A stretch of DNA of 41,177 nucleotides from an uncultured Gammaproteobacteria bacterium (GTDB lineage Bacteria; Pseudomonadota; Gammaproteobacteria; Pseudomonadales; Pseudohongiellaceae): positions 1 to 41,177 of the forward strand of contig CAJXIY010000015.1 of the NCBI GenBank assembly GCA_913054495.1, written 5' to 3'. The notes beneath the pieces were generated by a model. It was not told the origin of the DNA and ran no database searches. It saw only the letters and a program-made list of their open reading frames with translations. The number at the start of each line of letters is the position of its first letter. Within the stretch, counting starts at the first letter, position 1. Made by a program: the position numbers and the translations under genes. Below, piece by piece: positions 1 to 8,728 of the stretch.

Positions 1-864
1 ACCAAACAATCTTATGTTTATGCCTTCGATCGGGAGACTGGCGAACCCATCTGGCCTATCGAAGAGCTGCCGGTTCCAGCTGGAGATGTACCCGGTGAAT
101 GGTACGCCCCCACACAACCTTTTCCCACACGGCCTGCGCCCTTCGATCGGCAAGGCTTCTCCGAAGAAGATTTGATCGATCTTACGCCGGAAATTCTCGC
201 GCTGGCGGAAGAGGCAATTACCCGTTTTCGCCTGAGCCCGAGTCTGTACTCGCCCCCATCCCTGGCGGACGCACCAGACGGCACGGTGGGCACGCTGAGT
301 CTGCCGGACGCCATCGGCGGCGCCAATTGGGAAGGCAGTGCCATGGATCCGGAGACTGGGATCCTGTACATACCCTCGAGGACGAACGTGGCATTGTTGT
401 CGGTGGCGAAGGACGAGGATTCCGACGTCGATTTCAGCCAGTCTTACGGCGTGCGCGTGCCGCGGGTCCAGGGCTTGCCGATCGTCAAGCCGCCGTGGGG
501 CCGTATTACGGCGATCGATATGAACAGTGGCGATCATGTCTTTCAGGTGGCCAATGCGGATACGCCGGAACGCATCACCAATCACCCGCTGCTGGAGGGC
601 GTTACGATTCCACGCACCGGTGTGGCGACACGATCGGGCTTATTGCTGACAAAAACCCTGCTGTTTGTGGGTGAAGGCGTTGGCGGTGGCCCCACCTTGC
701 GCGCGCTCGATAAGCAAACTGGTGATATCATCGCCGAGATCGAACTGCCCAATACCCAAACCGGGGTGCCTATGACCTACGAGCACGACGGCAAGCAATA
801 CATCGTCATGGTCGTCAGTGGCAGCGGCACGCCCGCCGAGATTGTGGCCTATGCCCTGCCGTAA
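1..864 (+). CDS. PQQ-dependent dehydrogenase (quinoprotein), C-terminal part only
   Basis: The reading frame is open from the first base, so the gene begins upstream of the window and only about 287 C-terminal residues are present. The part seen is the end of a PQQ beta-propeller: repeated propeller blades such as ITAIDMNSGDHVFQV and LRALDKQTGDIIAEIELP, and the closing motif YEHDGKQYIVM that is usual in membrane-bound glucose dehydrogenase-like quinoproteins. It is clearly paralogous to the full-length gene at 36117-38165, sharing FDRETGEP, FPTRPAPFDRQG and HDGKQYIV. Family members oxidise alcohols or sugars in the periplasm and pass electrons to ubiquinone or a cytochrome. The substrate cannot be read from this fragment. 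An AGGAGA ribosome site and 23 bases separate it from the YceI gene that follows, so the two probably share a transcript. Confidence 0.9.
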   Translation, partial: TKQSYVYAFDRETGEPIWPIEELPVPAGDVPGEWYAPTQPFPTRPAPFDRQGFSEEDLIDLTPEILALAEEAITRFRLSPSLYSPPSLADAPDGTVGTLSLPDAIGGANWEGSAMDPETGILYIPSRTNVALLSVAKDEDSDVDFSQSYGVRVPRVQGLPIVKPPWGRITAIDMNSGDHVFQVANADTPERITNHPLLEGVTIPRTGVATRSGLLLTKTLLFVGEGVGGGPTLRALDKQTGDIIAEIELPNTQTGVPMTYEHDGKQYIVMVVSGSGTPAEIVAYALP

Positions 865-887
865 CTAAATATCAGGAGAAATGTACT

Positions 888-1463
888 ATGCGTACTTATT
901 TTTATCGAGCGGTGTTGGCGCCGCTTCTGTTGCTTATCAGCCTACCGGCGCTAGCCGCCACCTGGGTAATCGACCCGGACGATTCCCATGTTTATTTCAA
1001 GTACACCTTCGGTGGTGATGCCTACCGAGGCGAATTCAAAAACGTAGAAGCCATCTTCGAGATTGATCCCATGAGCCCCGGCGCTTGTAATTTCTCGGTA
1101 ACGATTCCTATAGGTGAAATAAGTATCGACTCCCCCGAGGTCCTGGATTATTTGCTCGACTACGAATTGTTCGACGTGGATACATGGCCTACAGCCAGCT
1201 TTAAAGCAGAGAAATGCCGCTTGGAGTCACTGAATACCTTCGTGGCCGATGGCACCTTGACCATCCGCGATCAAACCCACCCCTTGAGCTTTCCGTTCAA
1301 ACTCAACGTGGAGACAGCCGACGGCAGGATTCGTTTTCGCCTGACCAGTGAAGTGACTATCAAACGACTCGAGTACGACGTGGGTCAGGGCTACTGGGCG
1401 AACACAGGTGAGGTTCCGAACGATGTGGTCATCGAGATAGATGTCTACGCCATCCAGCAGTAA
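888..1463 (+). CDS. YceI-family periplasmic protein
   Basis: This 191-residue protein starts with a Sec signal peptide (hydrophobic stretch about residues 8-22, cleavage after ALA). The mature part opens with WVIDPDDSHVYFKYTFGG, the usual YceI start. YceI proteins form a lipocalin-like barrel that binds a polyisoprenoid; ubiquinone-8 has been found in homologues. Typical blocks are the D-x-x-H-S-type start, the region DYLLDYELFDVDTWPTASFKAEKC and LTIRDQTHPLSFPFKLN. The start ATG has an AGGAGA ribosome site about 10 bases upstream. It lies between a PQQ dehydrogenase and a second YceI gene. A role in carrying or protecting the quinone used by that dehydrogenase is an inference from family and position. 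Two Cys residues (CNF and CRL) could form a disulfide. Confidence 0.9.
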   Translation: MRTYFYRAVLAPLLLLISLPALAATWVIDPDDSHVYFKYTFGGDAYRGEFKNVEAIFEIDPMSPGACNFSVTIPIGEISIDSPEVLDYLLDYELFDVDTWPTASFKAEKCRLESLNTFVADGTLTIRDQTHPLSFPFKLNVETADGRIRFRLTSEVTIKRLEYDVGQGYWANTGEVPNDVVIEIDVYAIQQ

Positions 1464-1496
1464 TTAATCAGCCTCTGTGGAAAATAGGTTATTTCA

Positions 1497-2135
1497 ATGT
1501 TTATAAGATTATTTAAAAAATACTATCGGTTTTCACTTATCCTGCTCTGCTCGGTATTGTTGGTTTCATGCGACCGCCTGCTGACGCCTGATTTCAATAC
1601 CGACATAACTGGGCTCAGGGCGGGACAGTACACCGTCGATCCAGATCATGCGTCGGTGTTGTGGAAGATAAATCATTTGGGCTTCTCGACATTCGTTGGC
1701 CGTTTCAACGACATCGAAGCTTCTCTGGATTTTGATCCAGAGAATATTGAAAATTCCAGCATAGAAGTCATAATTAATACGGCCGGATTAGATATCAATA
1801 ATCCTGAATTTGCAGAGGAACTTCGGGGTTCAAATTGGTTTGATGTAGAGAATTTCCCACAAGCCGTGTATAGGACAACCTCATTTGTAGAGTCAAATGA
1901 AAACTCATTCGTGTTTGATGGTGAGCTGACGCTATTGGGCGTTACGGCTCCGGTGACTCTCAATATCGTTTTTAATGGCGGGGGCCGCAATTTTCTTACT
2001 CGAAAATATACCCTCGGTTTTTCGGGAAGTGCCAATTTTCAACGGTCGGATTTTGGTCTAAGTCGATTCACGTCTTTTGGTGTTGGCGATAATATCGAAT
2101 TGGAAATTCACATAGAATTCCAAGATCTTAATTAG
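1497..2135 (+). CDS. YceI-family lipoprotein
   Basis: A second YceI protein of 212 residues, this time a lipoprotein: the signal region ends in LLVSC, with the lipid-modified Cys at residue 25. The YceI domain starts at about residue 46 (YTVDPDHASVLWKINHLGFSTFVGRF) and has the usual later blocks, for example LRGSNWFDVENFPQAVYRTTSF and LTLLGVTAPVTLNIVFNGGG. It is probably anchored to the outer or inner membrane facing the periplasm. Only 33 bases separate it from the soluble YceI protein, so the two probably work as a pair, one soluble and one anchored. The ribosome site is weak (AGG in ATAGGTTATTTCA). Base composition is visibly richer in A and T than in the neighbours, so it may have a separate origin from the adjacent copy. 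Confidence 0.9.
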   Translation: MFIRLFKKYYRFSLILLCSVLLVSCDRLLTPDFNTDITGLRAGQYTVDPDHASVLWKINHLGFSTFVGRFNDIEASLDFDPENIENSSIEVIINTAGLDINNPEFAEELRGSNWFDVENFPQAVYRTTSFVESNENSFVFDGELTLLGVTAPVTLNIVFNGGGRNFLTRKYTLGFSGSANFQRSDFGLSRFTSFGVGDNIELEIHIEFQDLN

Positions 2136-2163
2136 ACTGGGACGCTTTTACGCGGAGGGGCCT

Positions 2164-3132
2164 ATGCGCTATTTCAAGCGAATGACAGTTGCTTGTGCCA
2201 CCTTACTGACTCTGGTTCTTCCAGAGATCGCAGCAGCACAATCACTCCAATACCACAGAGACGAGTCCTGGGTTCCAATTCCAGAGGTGTCACCACCCTA
2301 CTGGGAAATGAATGGGGCCGCGGTGGATCGAGCAGGACGACGCGTTTACGCGACCCGCCGGTTTGATCCACCAATTATTGAGATCGATGGGGCAACGGGA
2401 AAGATTCTCAATGAAATTGGGTCGGGACTCCTGGCGTGGCCCCATGGCATTTTCGTAGATCATGAGGGGTTTATATGGGCGGCGGACGCGACCGTCGGCG
2501 ACCCGCCCAGCCTCGGCTTGATGGGCCCTATCCCCATCGCTGTAAAGGCTGGTCGTGGCCATCAAGTCTTCAAGCTCACGCCTGACGGAGAGGTCGTGAT
2601 GACCTTGGGTACGAAGGGTGTTGCCGGGAATGACTCGGAACACTTTAATGCGCCAACGGCTGTCGTCGTCGATCCTGTAGACGGTGATATTTTCGTATCG
2701 GATGGGCATAACGACCAGACGAACGCGCGTATTGTTAAATTTTCGAAGGACGGGAAGTTCATAAGATCATGGGGGAAATTGGGATCGGGGCCCGGTGAAT
2801 TCAATGTACCCCATGCACTCGCGCTGGATTCGCAAGGCCGAGTGCTGGTAGCCGATCGCGGCAATCGTCGCATTCAGGTTTTCGATCAGGATGGCGGCTT
2901 CATCACACAGTGGCCTCAGTTTGGTGCGATTTCCGGCATCGCAATTACCCCAAACGACATAATGTTCCTTACAGGTGGCAATAAGATCACGATCGCAAAT
3001 GCGAAAGACGGAACCATTCTCGGCGAGATCACGCAGGGCATCAATGCGGAGGGCGTGGCGACGGACGCCTACGGGAACATCTACGCGTCCGAGGTATTTG
3101 ATCGCTCAGTCAAGAAGTTCGTCCAAGATTAG
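2164..3132 (+). CDS. Secreted NHL-repeat beta-propeller protein
   Basis: A 322-residue protein with a Sec signal peptide (cleavage probably after AAA-QS, about residue 26). Several NHL-type propeller blades are visible: WPHGIFVDHEGFIWAADA, FNAPTAVVVDPVDGDIFVSDG, FNVPHALALDSQGRVLVADRGN and AEGVATDAYGNIYASEV. This resembles the six-bladed propeller of peptidyl-alpha-hydroxyglycine alpha-amidating lyase-like proteins, common as exported proteins in environmental bacteria. The biochemical role of the bacterial members is not established. A strong ribosome site, GGAGGGG, lies about 5 bases before the ATG. It is the last gene in the plus-strand run that begins with the PQQ dehydrogenase and is followed at once by a REP-like inverted repeat. 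Confidence 0.85.
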   Translation: MRYFKRMTVACATLLTLVLPEIAAAQSLQYHRDESWVPIPEVSPPYWEMNGAAVDRAGRRVYATRRFDPPIIEIDGATGKILNEIGSGLLAWPHGIFVDHEGFIWAADATVGDPPSLGLMGPIPIAVKAGRGHQVFKLTPDGEVVMTLGTKGVAGNDSEHFNAPTAVVVDPVDGDIFVSDGHNDQTNARIVKFSKDGKFIRSWGKLGSGPGEFNVPHALALDSQGRVLVADRGNRRIQVFDQDGGFITQWPQFGAISGIAITPNDIMFLTGGNKITIANAKDGTILGEITQGINAEGVATDAYGNIYASEVFDRSVKKFVQD

Positions 3133-3138
3133 GGATAA

Positions 3139-3223
3139 ATAATAAATCGGGACAGACCACGTTTTTCTGTCAGTGCAGGAATTAGCCTGTTGCAGAAATT
3201 GAAAACCGTGGTCTGTCCTTATT
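3139..3223. repeat. REP-like inverted repeat (imperfect cruciform)
   Basis: Two arms are exact inverted copies: GGACAGACCACG at 3150-3161 and its complement CGTGGTCTGTCC at 3207-3218. Flanking T/A-rich bases extend the match imperfectly (AATAAATCG left, TTATTTATT right; TTTTTC against GAAAA inside). A second small inverted repeat lies inside (CAGG..CCTG around AATTAG, with TTTCTG and CAGAAA outside it), so the whole piece could fold as a branched hairpin. The arm resembles the GGGGACAGACCACGTTTT-type termini that I associate with REP elements mobilised by Y1 (RAYT) transposases in gammaproteobacteria. No such transposase is seen in the window. It may also act as a two-way terminator between the convergent genes on its sides. 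The stop codon of the minus-strand gene overlaps its right edge. Confidence 0.75.
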
Positions 3224-4211
3224 TATTCTCTTCCTGTCTGGCTCCACGTAGCATATTTGTCATGCCGTAATTTCCTTCGTGACAGGCATACTCATACAAC
3301 AAGCCATCAACTTTAGTCATCGGAACCATCACCGTAATTTTGTCGCTAAAGGTGCTTGGATCATCGACAGTAAATTCATACTCGATGGTCGCGGCGTCGA
3401 CTCGCGTAAATCGCTCGGTGAGTAATTTATCGTAAGAGTCGCCGTTGGGAGAAGTGGTAAAACTTTGGGTCAAGCCATTAAAATTTCGGGTTTCCACAAC
3501 CAGGGTGTCTCCATCCCAATGACCTCTGGAATCCCCAGACCAAAGTCGGATGTCGTCATGAAGTTTTGGGCCAGCGTTTAAAGGCACAATGCGAGCATCA
3601 TGTATCATCTCAGTCACTATCACTACGTGATCTCGATGCTGAATGATCTGCACATTATTATTATAACTGCTAGGCATAAACGGAGGGCCTGCATTGAAAC
3701 CGACGATACAGCGCTCTGACAGTCCGCGGTCTTCGGGCCCATCTTTAGAGATTCCGCCAACCACAAAGCGTACGGGGCGCTCGCCGGGAATATCTGCACT
3801 AAGACCACCCCTTTGCATAATTGCACCCTCCACCAAGTCCGGAATACGTCCATTAGCGGGATAGGTGATAAGCGACGTGCGCAGATCATAGCCGATACTG
3901 GCGCGCTCATACCAAAAGGAGTTATAGCCGCCGACGCCGTCGAAGTGAGATTCGGCTCTTGCCTCAAACGCAGAAATAGACTGAAGACGATTTTCTTCAT
4001 CCTCTTCGGCAGTCAAGAACTCGCGATTTCCATAGCGCTGCGCACGCTGCACTGGAGTGTGTGAAGCAAAGTTCCAGACTCCCTGTAAATCTGGGTGTCC
4101 ATATTCTGTTTTCGGGAGTACGTAGTCGGTCTGCGCGAAAGCCGTCGCTGTGATGACGAATAGAAGACAGGTGACGATGCAGCTGGGGGTAGAGGAGGGA
4201 ACAGTTTTCAC
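3219..4211 (-). CDS. Conserved secreted protein of unknown function
   Basis: A 330-residue protein with a Sec signal peptide (MKTVPSS start, hydrophobic core about residues 10-24, cleavage near AFAQ). The mature N-terminus has the phrase YGHPDLQGVWNF, which I recognise from a large family of exported proteins in environmental Gram-negative bacteria, but I know no defined function for it. Other conserved-looking blocks are SERCIVGFNAGPPFMPSSYNNN, HDARIVPLNAGPK, SRGHWDGDTLVVETRNFNG and LLTERFTRVDAATIEYEFTV. The second half therefore looks like a beta-rich domain ending with a Cys-containing YACHEGNYGM. A ribosome site, TTGGAG, lies about 6 bases before the ATG. The stop codon lies in the edge of the neighbouring REP-like repeat. 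It is divergent from the serine hydrolase gene and appears to be a single-gene unit. Confidence 0.8.
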   Translation of the reverse strand: MKTVPSSTPSCIVTCLLFVITATAFAQTDYVLPKTEYGHPDLQGVWNFASHTPVQRAQRYGNREFLTAEEDEENRLQSISAFEARAESHFDGVGGYNSFWYERASIGYDLRTSLITYPANGRIPDLVEGAIMQRGGLSADIPGERPVRFVVGGISKDGPEDRGLSERCIVGFNAGPPFMPSSYNNNVQIIQHRDHVVIVTEMIHDARIVPLNAGPKLHDDIRLWSGDSRGHWDGDTLVVETRNFNGLTQSFTTSPNGDSYDKLLTERFTRVDAATIEYEFTVDDPSTFSDKITVMVPMTKVDGLLYEYACHEGNYGMTNMLRGARQEENK

Positions 4212-4430
4212 AATAATGCTCCAATAGCTTTCTCTTATTTATAGCTGATACTGTAGCACTATCTCGATTTCGGCTCCATTGGGGGGGTCATTACGTCGCG
4301 CCGCTACATAAACAGGCCAGACTTCGAGTGTCACCTTTCTGCCTTGGTCCCGGAAAATTTTGATAGAAGGATGCTCAAAACCACTGTATTTTTACTCTGG
4401 GACCTAACACTGACCAGAGGAGTAAACGCC

Positions 4431-5879
4431 ATGGGTATAATAGAAATCACGCGCTATACACTAGTTGCCTTCTGCCTTTCAACGATCGCAACAATTCCAG
4501 TTTCAGCCCAGGACGTAGTGGAAGATGCGGAGGTCAAGGCACAGATCGGGCTATTCTCTGCCTGGCTGGAAGGACAGCTGGAAATTCGGGGCCTGCCTGG
4601 GGTCGCGGTAGGAGTCGTCTCCGACCAGGAACTAGTCTGGGCGAAGGGATTCGGTCATGCAGACATTGAGGCTGATGTGCATATGCAAGCCGACACTCGC
4701 TTTCGCATGGCTTCACACAGCAAGTTATTTACCGCGACCGCAATCATGCAGCTCAGGGAAGAGAATAAGCTACGTCTCGATGATCCTGTCACCGAGTACC
4801 TGCCCTGGTTCAATTTCCAGCAAGCCTCGCCCGACGATCCGCCAGTCACTATCGAGCACTTGTTGACCCACAGCTCCGGCATGCCGCGGGAAGCGGGTTC
4901 CCACTGGAGTGACCTTAATTTCCCAACGGCCAGCGAGGTGCGCGAGCTGATTTCGGAAAGACAGGCAGCCTTTTCACCAGAGGTGCGCTGGAAATACTCG
5001 AACCTCGCCTACACCATCGCCGGTATGGTAGTTGAAGAAGTCAGCGGACTGTCCTGGGCAGACTATCTGCAACAGAACATATTTGATCCGCTGGGTATGA
5101 GTGCCTCCAGTGTCGACACCGAGGATCCCAAATTGGCCACGGGCTATGGCATAAGAATGCCCGATGGATCGCGCACGGTAATGCCTTTCGTGGACGCCCG
5201 CGGCATGGCTGCGGCAACCGGACTCACGTCGACAGTGGAAGACATGGCTCGGTTCGTATCGGCGCAGTTTCGCAAAGGTGCACGGGGCGACGACCGCCTG
5301 CTGAGTACCGCCTCATTGCGTGAAATGCACCGCGTCCGCATGCTTGAAACCACCTGGACCAGCGGTCAGGGCATCGGCTTCAGTGTGCGACGCAACGACG
5401 GCAAACTGACTATCGGGCACGGCGGCGGCTACCCCGGCTATACCACCAACACGACCATACAACTCGATTCCAAGGTTGCCGTGATTGTCCTGACCAACAC
5501 CAACGACTCCAATCCCGGTCAGATCGCACGCCAACTGATGGACACAGTCGCTGATGCCGTCGCCGAAGCGGCGGCGCCAGAGCCAGACGCGGAGATTGAG
5601 TGGGATCCCAGTTGGGAACGTTTTGCCGGTCGCTACCGCAGTCGAAACGGAGACAGTCAGGTGTTAGTGATGAATGAAAAACTGGTCAGAATGAACCCCT
5701 GGTCTACCAGCATCGGTGATCCCACCGAACTAGAACCGCTGGGAGATAATCTGTTTCGCATGATGGCACCGACCGGCGGCGGGCCGGTTGGAGAGATTGT
5801 GCGCTTCGTCGAAGAAAATGGTGTTGTCACCCGCATGTTCACCGGTGACTCTTACAGCGACAGGCTACAGGACCGATAA
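4431..5879 (+). CDS. Serine hydrolase, beta-lactamase/penicillin-binding-protein class C fold
   Basis: I place the start at the ATG that has AGAGGAG 8 bases upstream. The frame is open further up to 4344, but that would put 29 extra residues before the signal peptide. The 482-residue product has a Sec signal (cleavage after VSAQ, about residue 27). The active-site triad motifs are all present: S95-H-S-K98 (SxxK), Y189-S-N191 (YxN) and H330-G-G (HGG, replacing the KTG of true beta-lactamases). The beta-lactamase domain spans about residues 35-375. A C-terminal beta-rich domain (about 395-482, WERFAGRYRS onward) follows, as in many esterase/D-aminopeptidase-like members. It probably hydrolyses esters or peptides in the periplasm. 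The sequence does not indicate antibiotic resistance. Confidence 0.9.
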   Translation: MGIIEITRYTLVAFCLSTIATIPVSAQDVVEDAEVKAQIGLFSAWLEGQLEIRGLPGVAVGVVSDQELVWAKGFGHADIEADVHMQADTRFRMASHSKLFTATAIMQLREENKLRLDDPVTEYLPWFNFQQASPDDPPVTIEHLLTHSSGMPREAGSHWSDLNFPTASEVRELISERQAAFSPEVRWKYSNLAYTIAGMVVEEVSGLSWADYLQQNIFDPLGMSASSVDTEDPKLATGYGIRMPDGSRTVMPFVDARGMAAATGLTSTVEDMARFVSAQFRKGARGDDRLLSTASLREMHRVRMLETTWTSGQGIGFSVRRNDGKLTIGHGGGYPGYTTNTTIQLDSKVAVIVLTNTNDSNPGQIARQLMDTVADAVAEAAAPEPDAEIEWDPSWERFAGRYRSRNGDSQVLVMNEKLVRMNPWSTSIGDPTELEPLGDNLFRMMAPTGGGPVGEIVRFVEENGVVTRMFTGDSYSDRLQDR

Positions 5880-5971
5880 AGCAGTCATAAGGGACACTGA
5901 AGAGTGTAACTTGACGGTGAACCCCAATTTCTTAATCTGAAGTTTTTGCTCACCGATTAACGGCCCTGAGC

Positions 5972-7363
5972 TCATCGTGCGGCGGCGAGCTCGCGCAGCA
6001 GCGCGGCGGTGTTCGGCCGAGGACGGAGCGTGCGAGTAGCCACGTCGAGCGGTGTGCGGCCGCGGCGGTCCTCGACCATCGGGTCGGCGCCCTGGTCCAC
6101 CAGGAATCTGATGAGTGCGTCGCCGGACACATTGGCGGCACCGTGTACGGCCGTCTGCCCGCCCCTGTCCACCGCGTGGATATCGGCGCCGACATCGAGT
6201 GCCAGCATCGTGACTGCTTCCAGCAACTTCTCTATTGCCACCATCCGCGAGTCGGTCTGAGTGAGACCTGCGGCCACCATCAGTGGTGTCACGCCATACG
6301 CCGAGCGCAGTTCCGGATCGGCACCAGCGTCCAGTAAGGCTCGCATCATGTCGAGATCGCCGAGGCGCGCCGCCAGCCAGAAAGGCGATGCCCCGTTGTA
6401 GGCTTCACGCCCCACGTAGTCACCGCGCCGGAATGGTAGCCCGCTGCTCAGTTGGGCGTTCGGATCGGCGCCCCGCGCGAGCAGCGCCTCAAGCAGCGCC
6501 GGTTTGCGCATCTCCACCGTGTAGTGCAACGGCGTCATCCCGTACTGGTCCGCCTGGGCCACATTGGCGCCGTGCTCCAGCAGTAAGATACCGAGTGCTT
6601 CGTGGTCGCTAGACTCCACCACGAGACGATAGTCGCTACCGGTGATCGCGTCGAGACTGGCGGCGGCGATTAAGAGCGGGCTAAGCCCCTCAGAGGTCGC
6701 CGTATTAACTGTGGCACCTGACCCTAAAAGCAATCGTGCCAATTCGAGTGCGCCGGACCGTGCGGCAAACATGAGTGGTGTAAATTCACCTTTCGAACGG
6801 GCGTCGATCTCGGTTCCCGCTTCGTCCAGCGCGCGTGCGGTGGCTGTGTGCCCGCCGGCCGCAGCCCACATTAATGCTGTCTGGCCACTATTGAGCTCGA
6901 TAGCGTTCGGATCCGAGCCAGCGGCCAGCAACTGCACAACCGCCGCTGTGCTGCCGGTACGCGCACAAGTCATCAGCGCCGTTTCCCCACTGGGCTCCGC
7001 GGTCAGGGCATCCGCCCCATGGGACAGCAGCGCGTCAACCATGGTTACGCTGCCGTTGCGACAGGCGACTGAAATCGGCGCCACCCCGAGATCGTTAACG
7101 GCGTTTACCGGGGCGCCGGCCTCGAGCAGACGGTGAGCGAGGCCGACCAAATCCCAATGCGCAGCCCAGTGCAACGCCGTGGCTCCATCCGCTTGCTTAG
7201 CGTGCACATCGGCTCCGTCGGCCAACAGTGCGAGCGCCGCGTCCGCATCGTTGCGTTCGACTGCATCAACCAGGCCGGGTTCCAACCCCTGCACCAAACC
7301 CGCTGCAGCTAGCAATAGTGCCGCACAAATGAACTTGAGCTGCCGCATGTCTATCCGGAGCAC
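5972..7363 (-). CDS. Exported ankyrin-repeat protein
   Basis: A product of up to 463 residues with an N-terminal signal peptide (about residues 8-26) followed almost entirely by ankyrin repeats. I count roughly ten or eleven, for example DGATALHWAAHWDLVGLAHRLL, SGQTALMWAAAGGHTATARAL, YGMTPLHYTVEMRKPALLEALL and RGRTPLDVATRTL. Ankyrin repeats bind other proteins and have no catalytic role. The first possible start is GTG, 6 bases after the stop of the DUF1552 gene. An ATG five codons further in (7348) is an equally possible start, and neither has a strong ribosome site. This is the third gene of an operon with the DUF1592 and DUF1552 genes, an arrangement I have seen in other environmental proteobacteria. 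The product probably acts in the periplasm with those two proteins (inference). Confidence 0.88.
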   Translation of the reverse strand: MLRIDMRQLKFICAALLLAAAGLVQGLEPGLVDAVERNDADAALALLADGADVHAKQADGATALHWAAHWDLVGLAHRLLEAGAPVNAVNDLGVAPISVACRNGSVTMVDALLSHGADALTAEPSGETALMTCARTGSTAAVVQLLAAGSDPNAIELNSGQTALMWAAAGGHTATARALDEAGTEIDARSKGEFTPLMFAARSGALELARLLLGSGATVNTATSEGLSPLLIAAASLDAITGSDYRLVVESSDHEALGILLLEHGANVAQADQYGMTPLHYTVEMRKPALLEALLARGADPNAQLSSGLPFRRGDYVGREAYNGASPFWLAARLGDLDMMRALLDAGADPELRSAYGVTPLMVAAGLTQTDSRMVAIEKLLEAVTMLALDVGADIHAVDRGGQTAVHGAANVSGDALIRFLVDQGADPMVEDRRGRTPLDVATRTLRPRPNTAALLRELAAAR

Positions 7364-7369
7364 TTAAGC

Positions 7370-8728
7370 TTACCCGGCCAAAACATTGAGGTGGCCCGTA
7401 CTGTCACCAAAAGTGTCGAGCGGCACTCCGAGCTTGTCGAGCACGTTAAGAAACAGATTAGCGACTGGGGTCTCGGTCTCACGAGGATAGCGGATATGGC
7501 GTCCGCCGATGACATTGCCGGTGGCGCCGCCGACGAGCAGGGTCGGCAAGTTGTGGTGGTTGTGCCCGTTGCCGTCGCTCATCCCGCTGCCGTAGAGAAT
7601 CGTGGAATGGTCCAGCAGCGAGCCGTCGCCATCGGGGGTGTCTCGCATGCGGCTTAAGTAGTAAGCGAACATCTGGGCATGATACTGGTTCACCTTGATG
7701 AGTTTAGCGATCTTCTCGGCGTTTCCGCCGTGATGTGACAACGGATGATGGGCGTCAGGCACGCCGATTTCTGGATACGCGCGCTGGCTGGTTTCATGCC
7801 CCACCATGAAGGTGATCACGCGAGTCAAATCCGCCTGATAGGCTAGCAGTTGCAGGTCGAACATGATCTTGGCGTGTTCTTCGAATGTCGGTGGCACGCC
7901 GGCGGGCTGGTCAATGACCGGCAGCTCGCGTTCGCTCTGCGCCTCGGCCATCTGAATTCGACGCTCCGCATTCCGGATCGCCTCGAGATATTCATCGAGC
8001 TTGCGGCGGTCGGGTTGCCCCAGGTCGCGCTGCAGCCGGGCAATCTTGTCGCCCACCGCGTCGAGGATGCTGCGGTCCTCCTCACGACGCGCCCGCCACG
8101 CCTCAGGGTCGGTGCTCTCGTTGCCACCGAACAGGCGCTCGAACACCACGCGCGGGTTGTTCTCCATCGGCAGCGGTGTAGTCGCGCTGCTCCAACACAG
8201 CGTGTTGGCGTAGGCGCAGGCGTAGCCGGGGTCGCAGGACCCCACGTTTTCCCTCGACTCCAGCGACAACTCAAGCGAGGACAGCTGGGTCTGGGCGCCG
8301 AGTACGCGCGCCGCGATCTGGTCCATGGAGAGTCCCGCCCGCAGGTCGGCGCCTTCGGTCTTCTTGGGATGCACGCCGGTCAGGTAGGCACCCGCGGCAC
8401 GCGCATGATCGCCGGCTCCTTCGCCTGGCCACGCGTCCCCCATTTTGTTCGAGAGTCCGGTCAGCACCAGCATCTGGTCGCGAAAGGGATCTAGTGGCTG
8501 CATGGACGTGGGTAGCGCGAATCCACGCCCGTCGCCCGCCGGCGTCCAGTTCGGCATGTAGATGCCGTTCGGGACGTAGACGATACCCAGGCGATGCACT
8601 GGTTTAGCCGCCGTCGCCTCCTGCGCTGTTAGCGCCGGCACCATGCTGTCGAGTAGTGGCAGCGCCACGGTCGCCCCGAGTCCGCGTAAAAACGTCCGGC
8701 GTGGTAGGTGCTTCTTGGTGATCATCAT
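7370..8728 (-). CDS. DUF1552 protein with Tat signal
   Basis: A 452-residue protein beginning with a twin-arginine signal (R10-R11 in LPRRTFLRG, then a hydrophobic run ending near ALTAQ). The body matches the DUF1552 family: GIVYVPNGIYMPNWTP, VLTGLSNKM, GDHARAAGAYLTG, LSMDQIAARVLG, VITFMVGHETSQRAYPEIG and SHHGGN. The family is related to DUF1501/sulfatase-like exported proteins often found in Planctomycetes and other environmental bacteria, and its reaction is unknown. The HDH- and HH-rich segments (VPDAHHPLSHHGGN, GHNHHNLP) suggest metal binding. Tat export suggests folding, possibly with a cofactor, before export. Its ATG overlaps the stop of the DUF1592 gene by 4 bases (ATGA), so the two are translationally coupled and probably partners. 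Confidence 0.93.
   Translation of the reverse strand: MMITKKHLPRRTFLRGLGATVALPLLDSMVPALTAQEATAAKPVHRLGIVYVPNGIYMPNWTPAGDGRGFALPTSMQPLDPFRDQMLVLTGLSNKMGDAWPGEGAGDHARAAGAYLTGVHPKKTEGADLRAGLSMDQIAARVLGAQTQLSSLELSLESRENVGSCDPGYACAYANTLCWSSATTPLPMENNPRVVFERLFGGNESTDPEAWRARREEDRSILDAVGDKIARLQRDLGQPDRRKLDEYLEAIRNAERRIQMAEAQSERELPVIDQPAGVPPTFEEHAKIMFDLQLLAYQADLTRVITFMVGHETSQRAYPEIGVPDAHHPLSHHGGNAEKIAKLIKVNQYHAQMFAYYLSRMRDTPDGDGSLLDHSTILYGSGMSDGNGHNHHNLPTLLVGGATGNVIGGRHIRYPRETETPVANLFLNVLDKLGVPLDTFGDSTGHLNVLAG

Noticed and set aside
4431-5879. Beta-lactamase resistance gene
   Set aside because: Although the fold is class C-like, the third motif is HGG and a C-terminal domain is added, which is typical of esterase or peptidase relatives and not of resistance enzymes.
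6642-7136. Long plus-strand open frame (164 codons) opposite the ankyrin gene
   Set aside because: It is a mirror frame of a GC-rich repeat protein, with low-complexity Ala/Ser/Pro composition, no ribosome site and no homology that I recognise.
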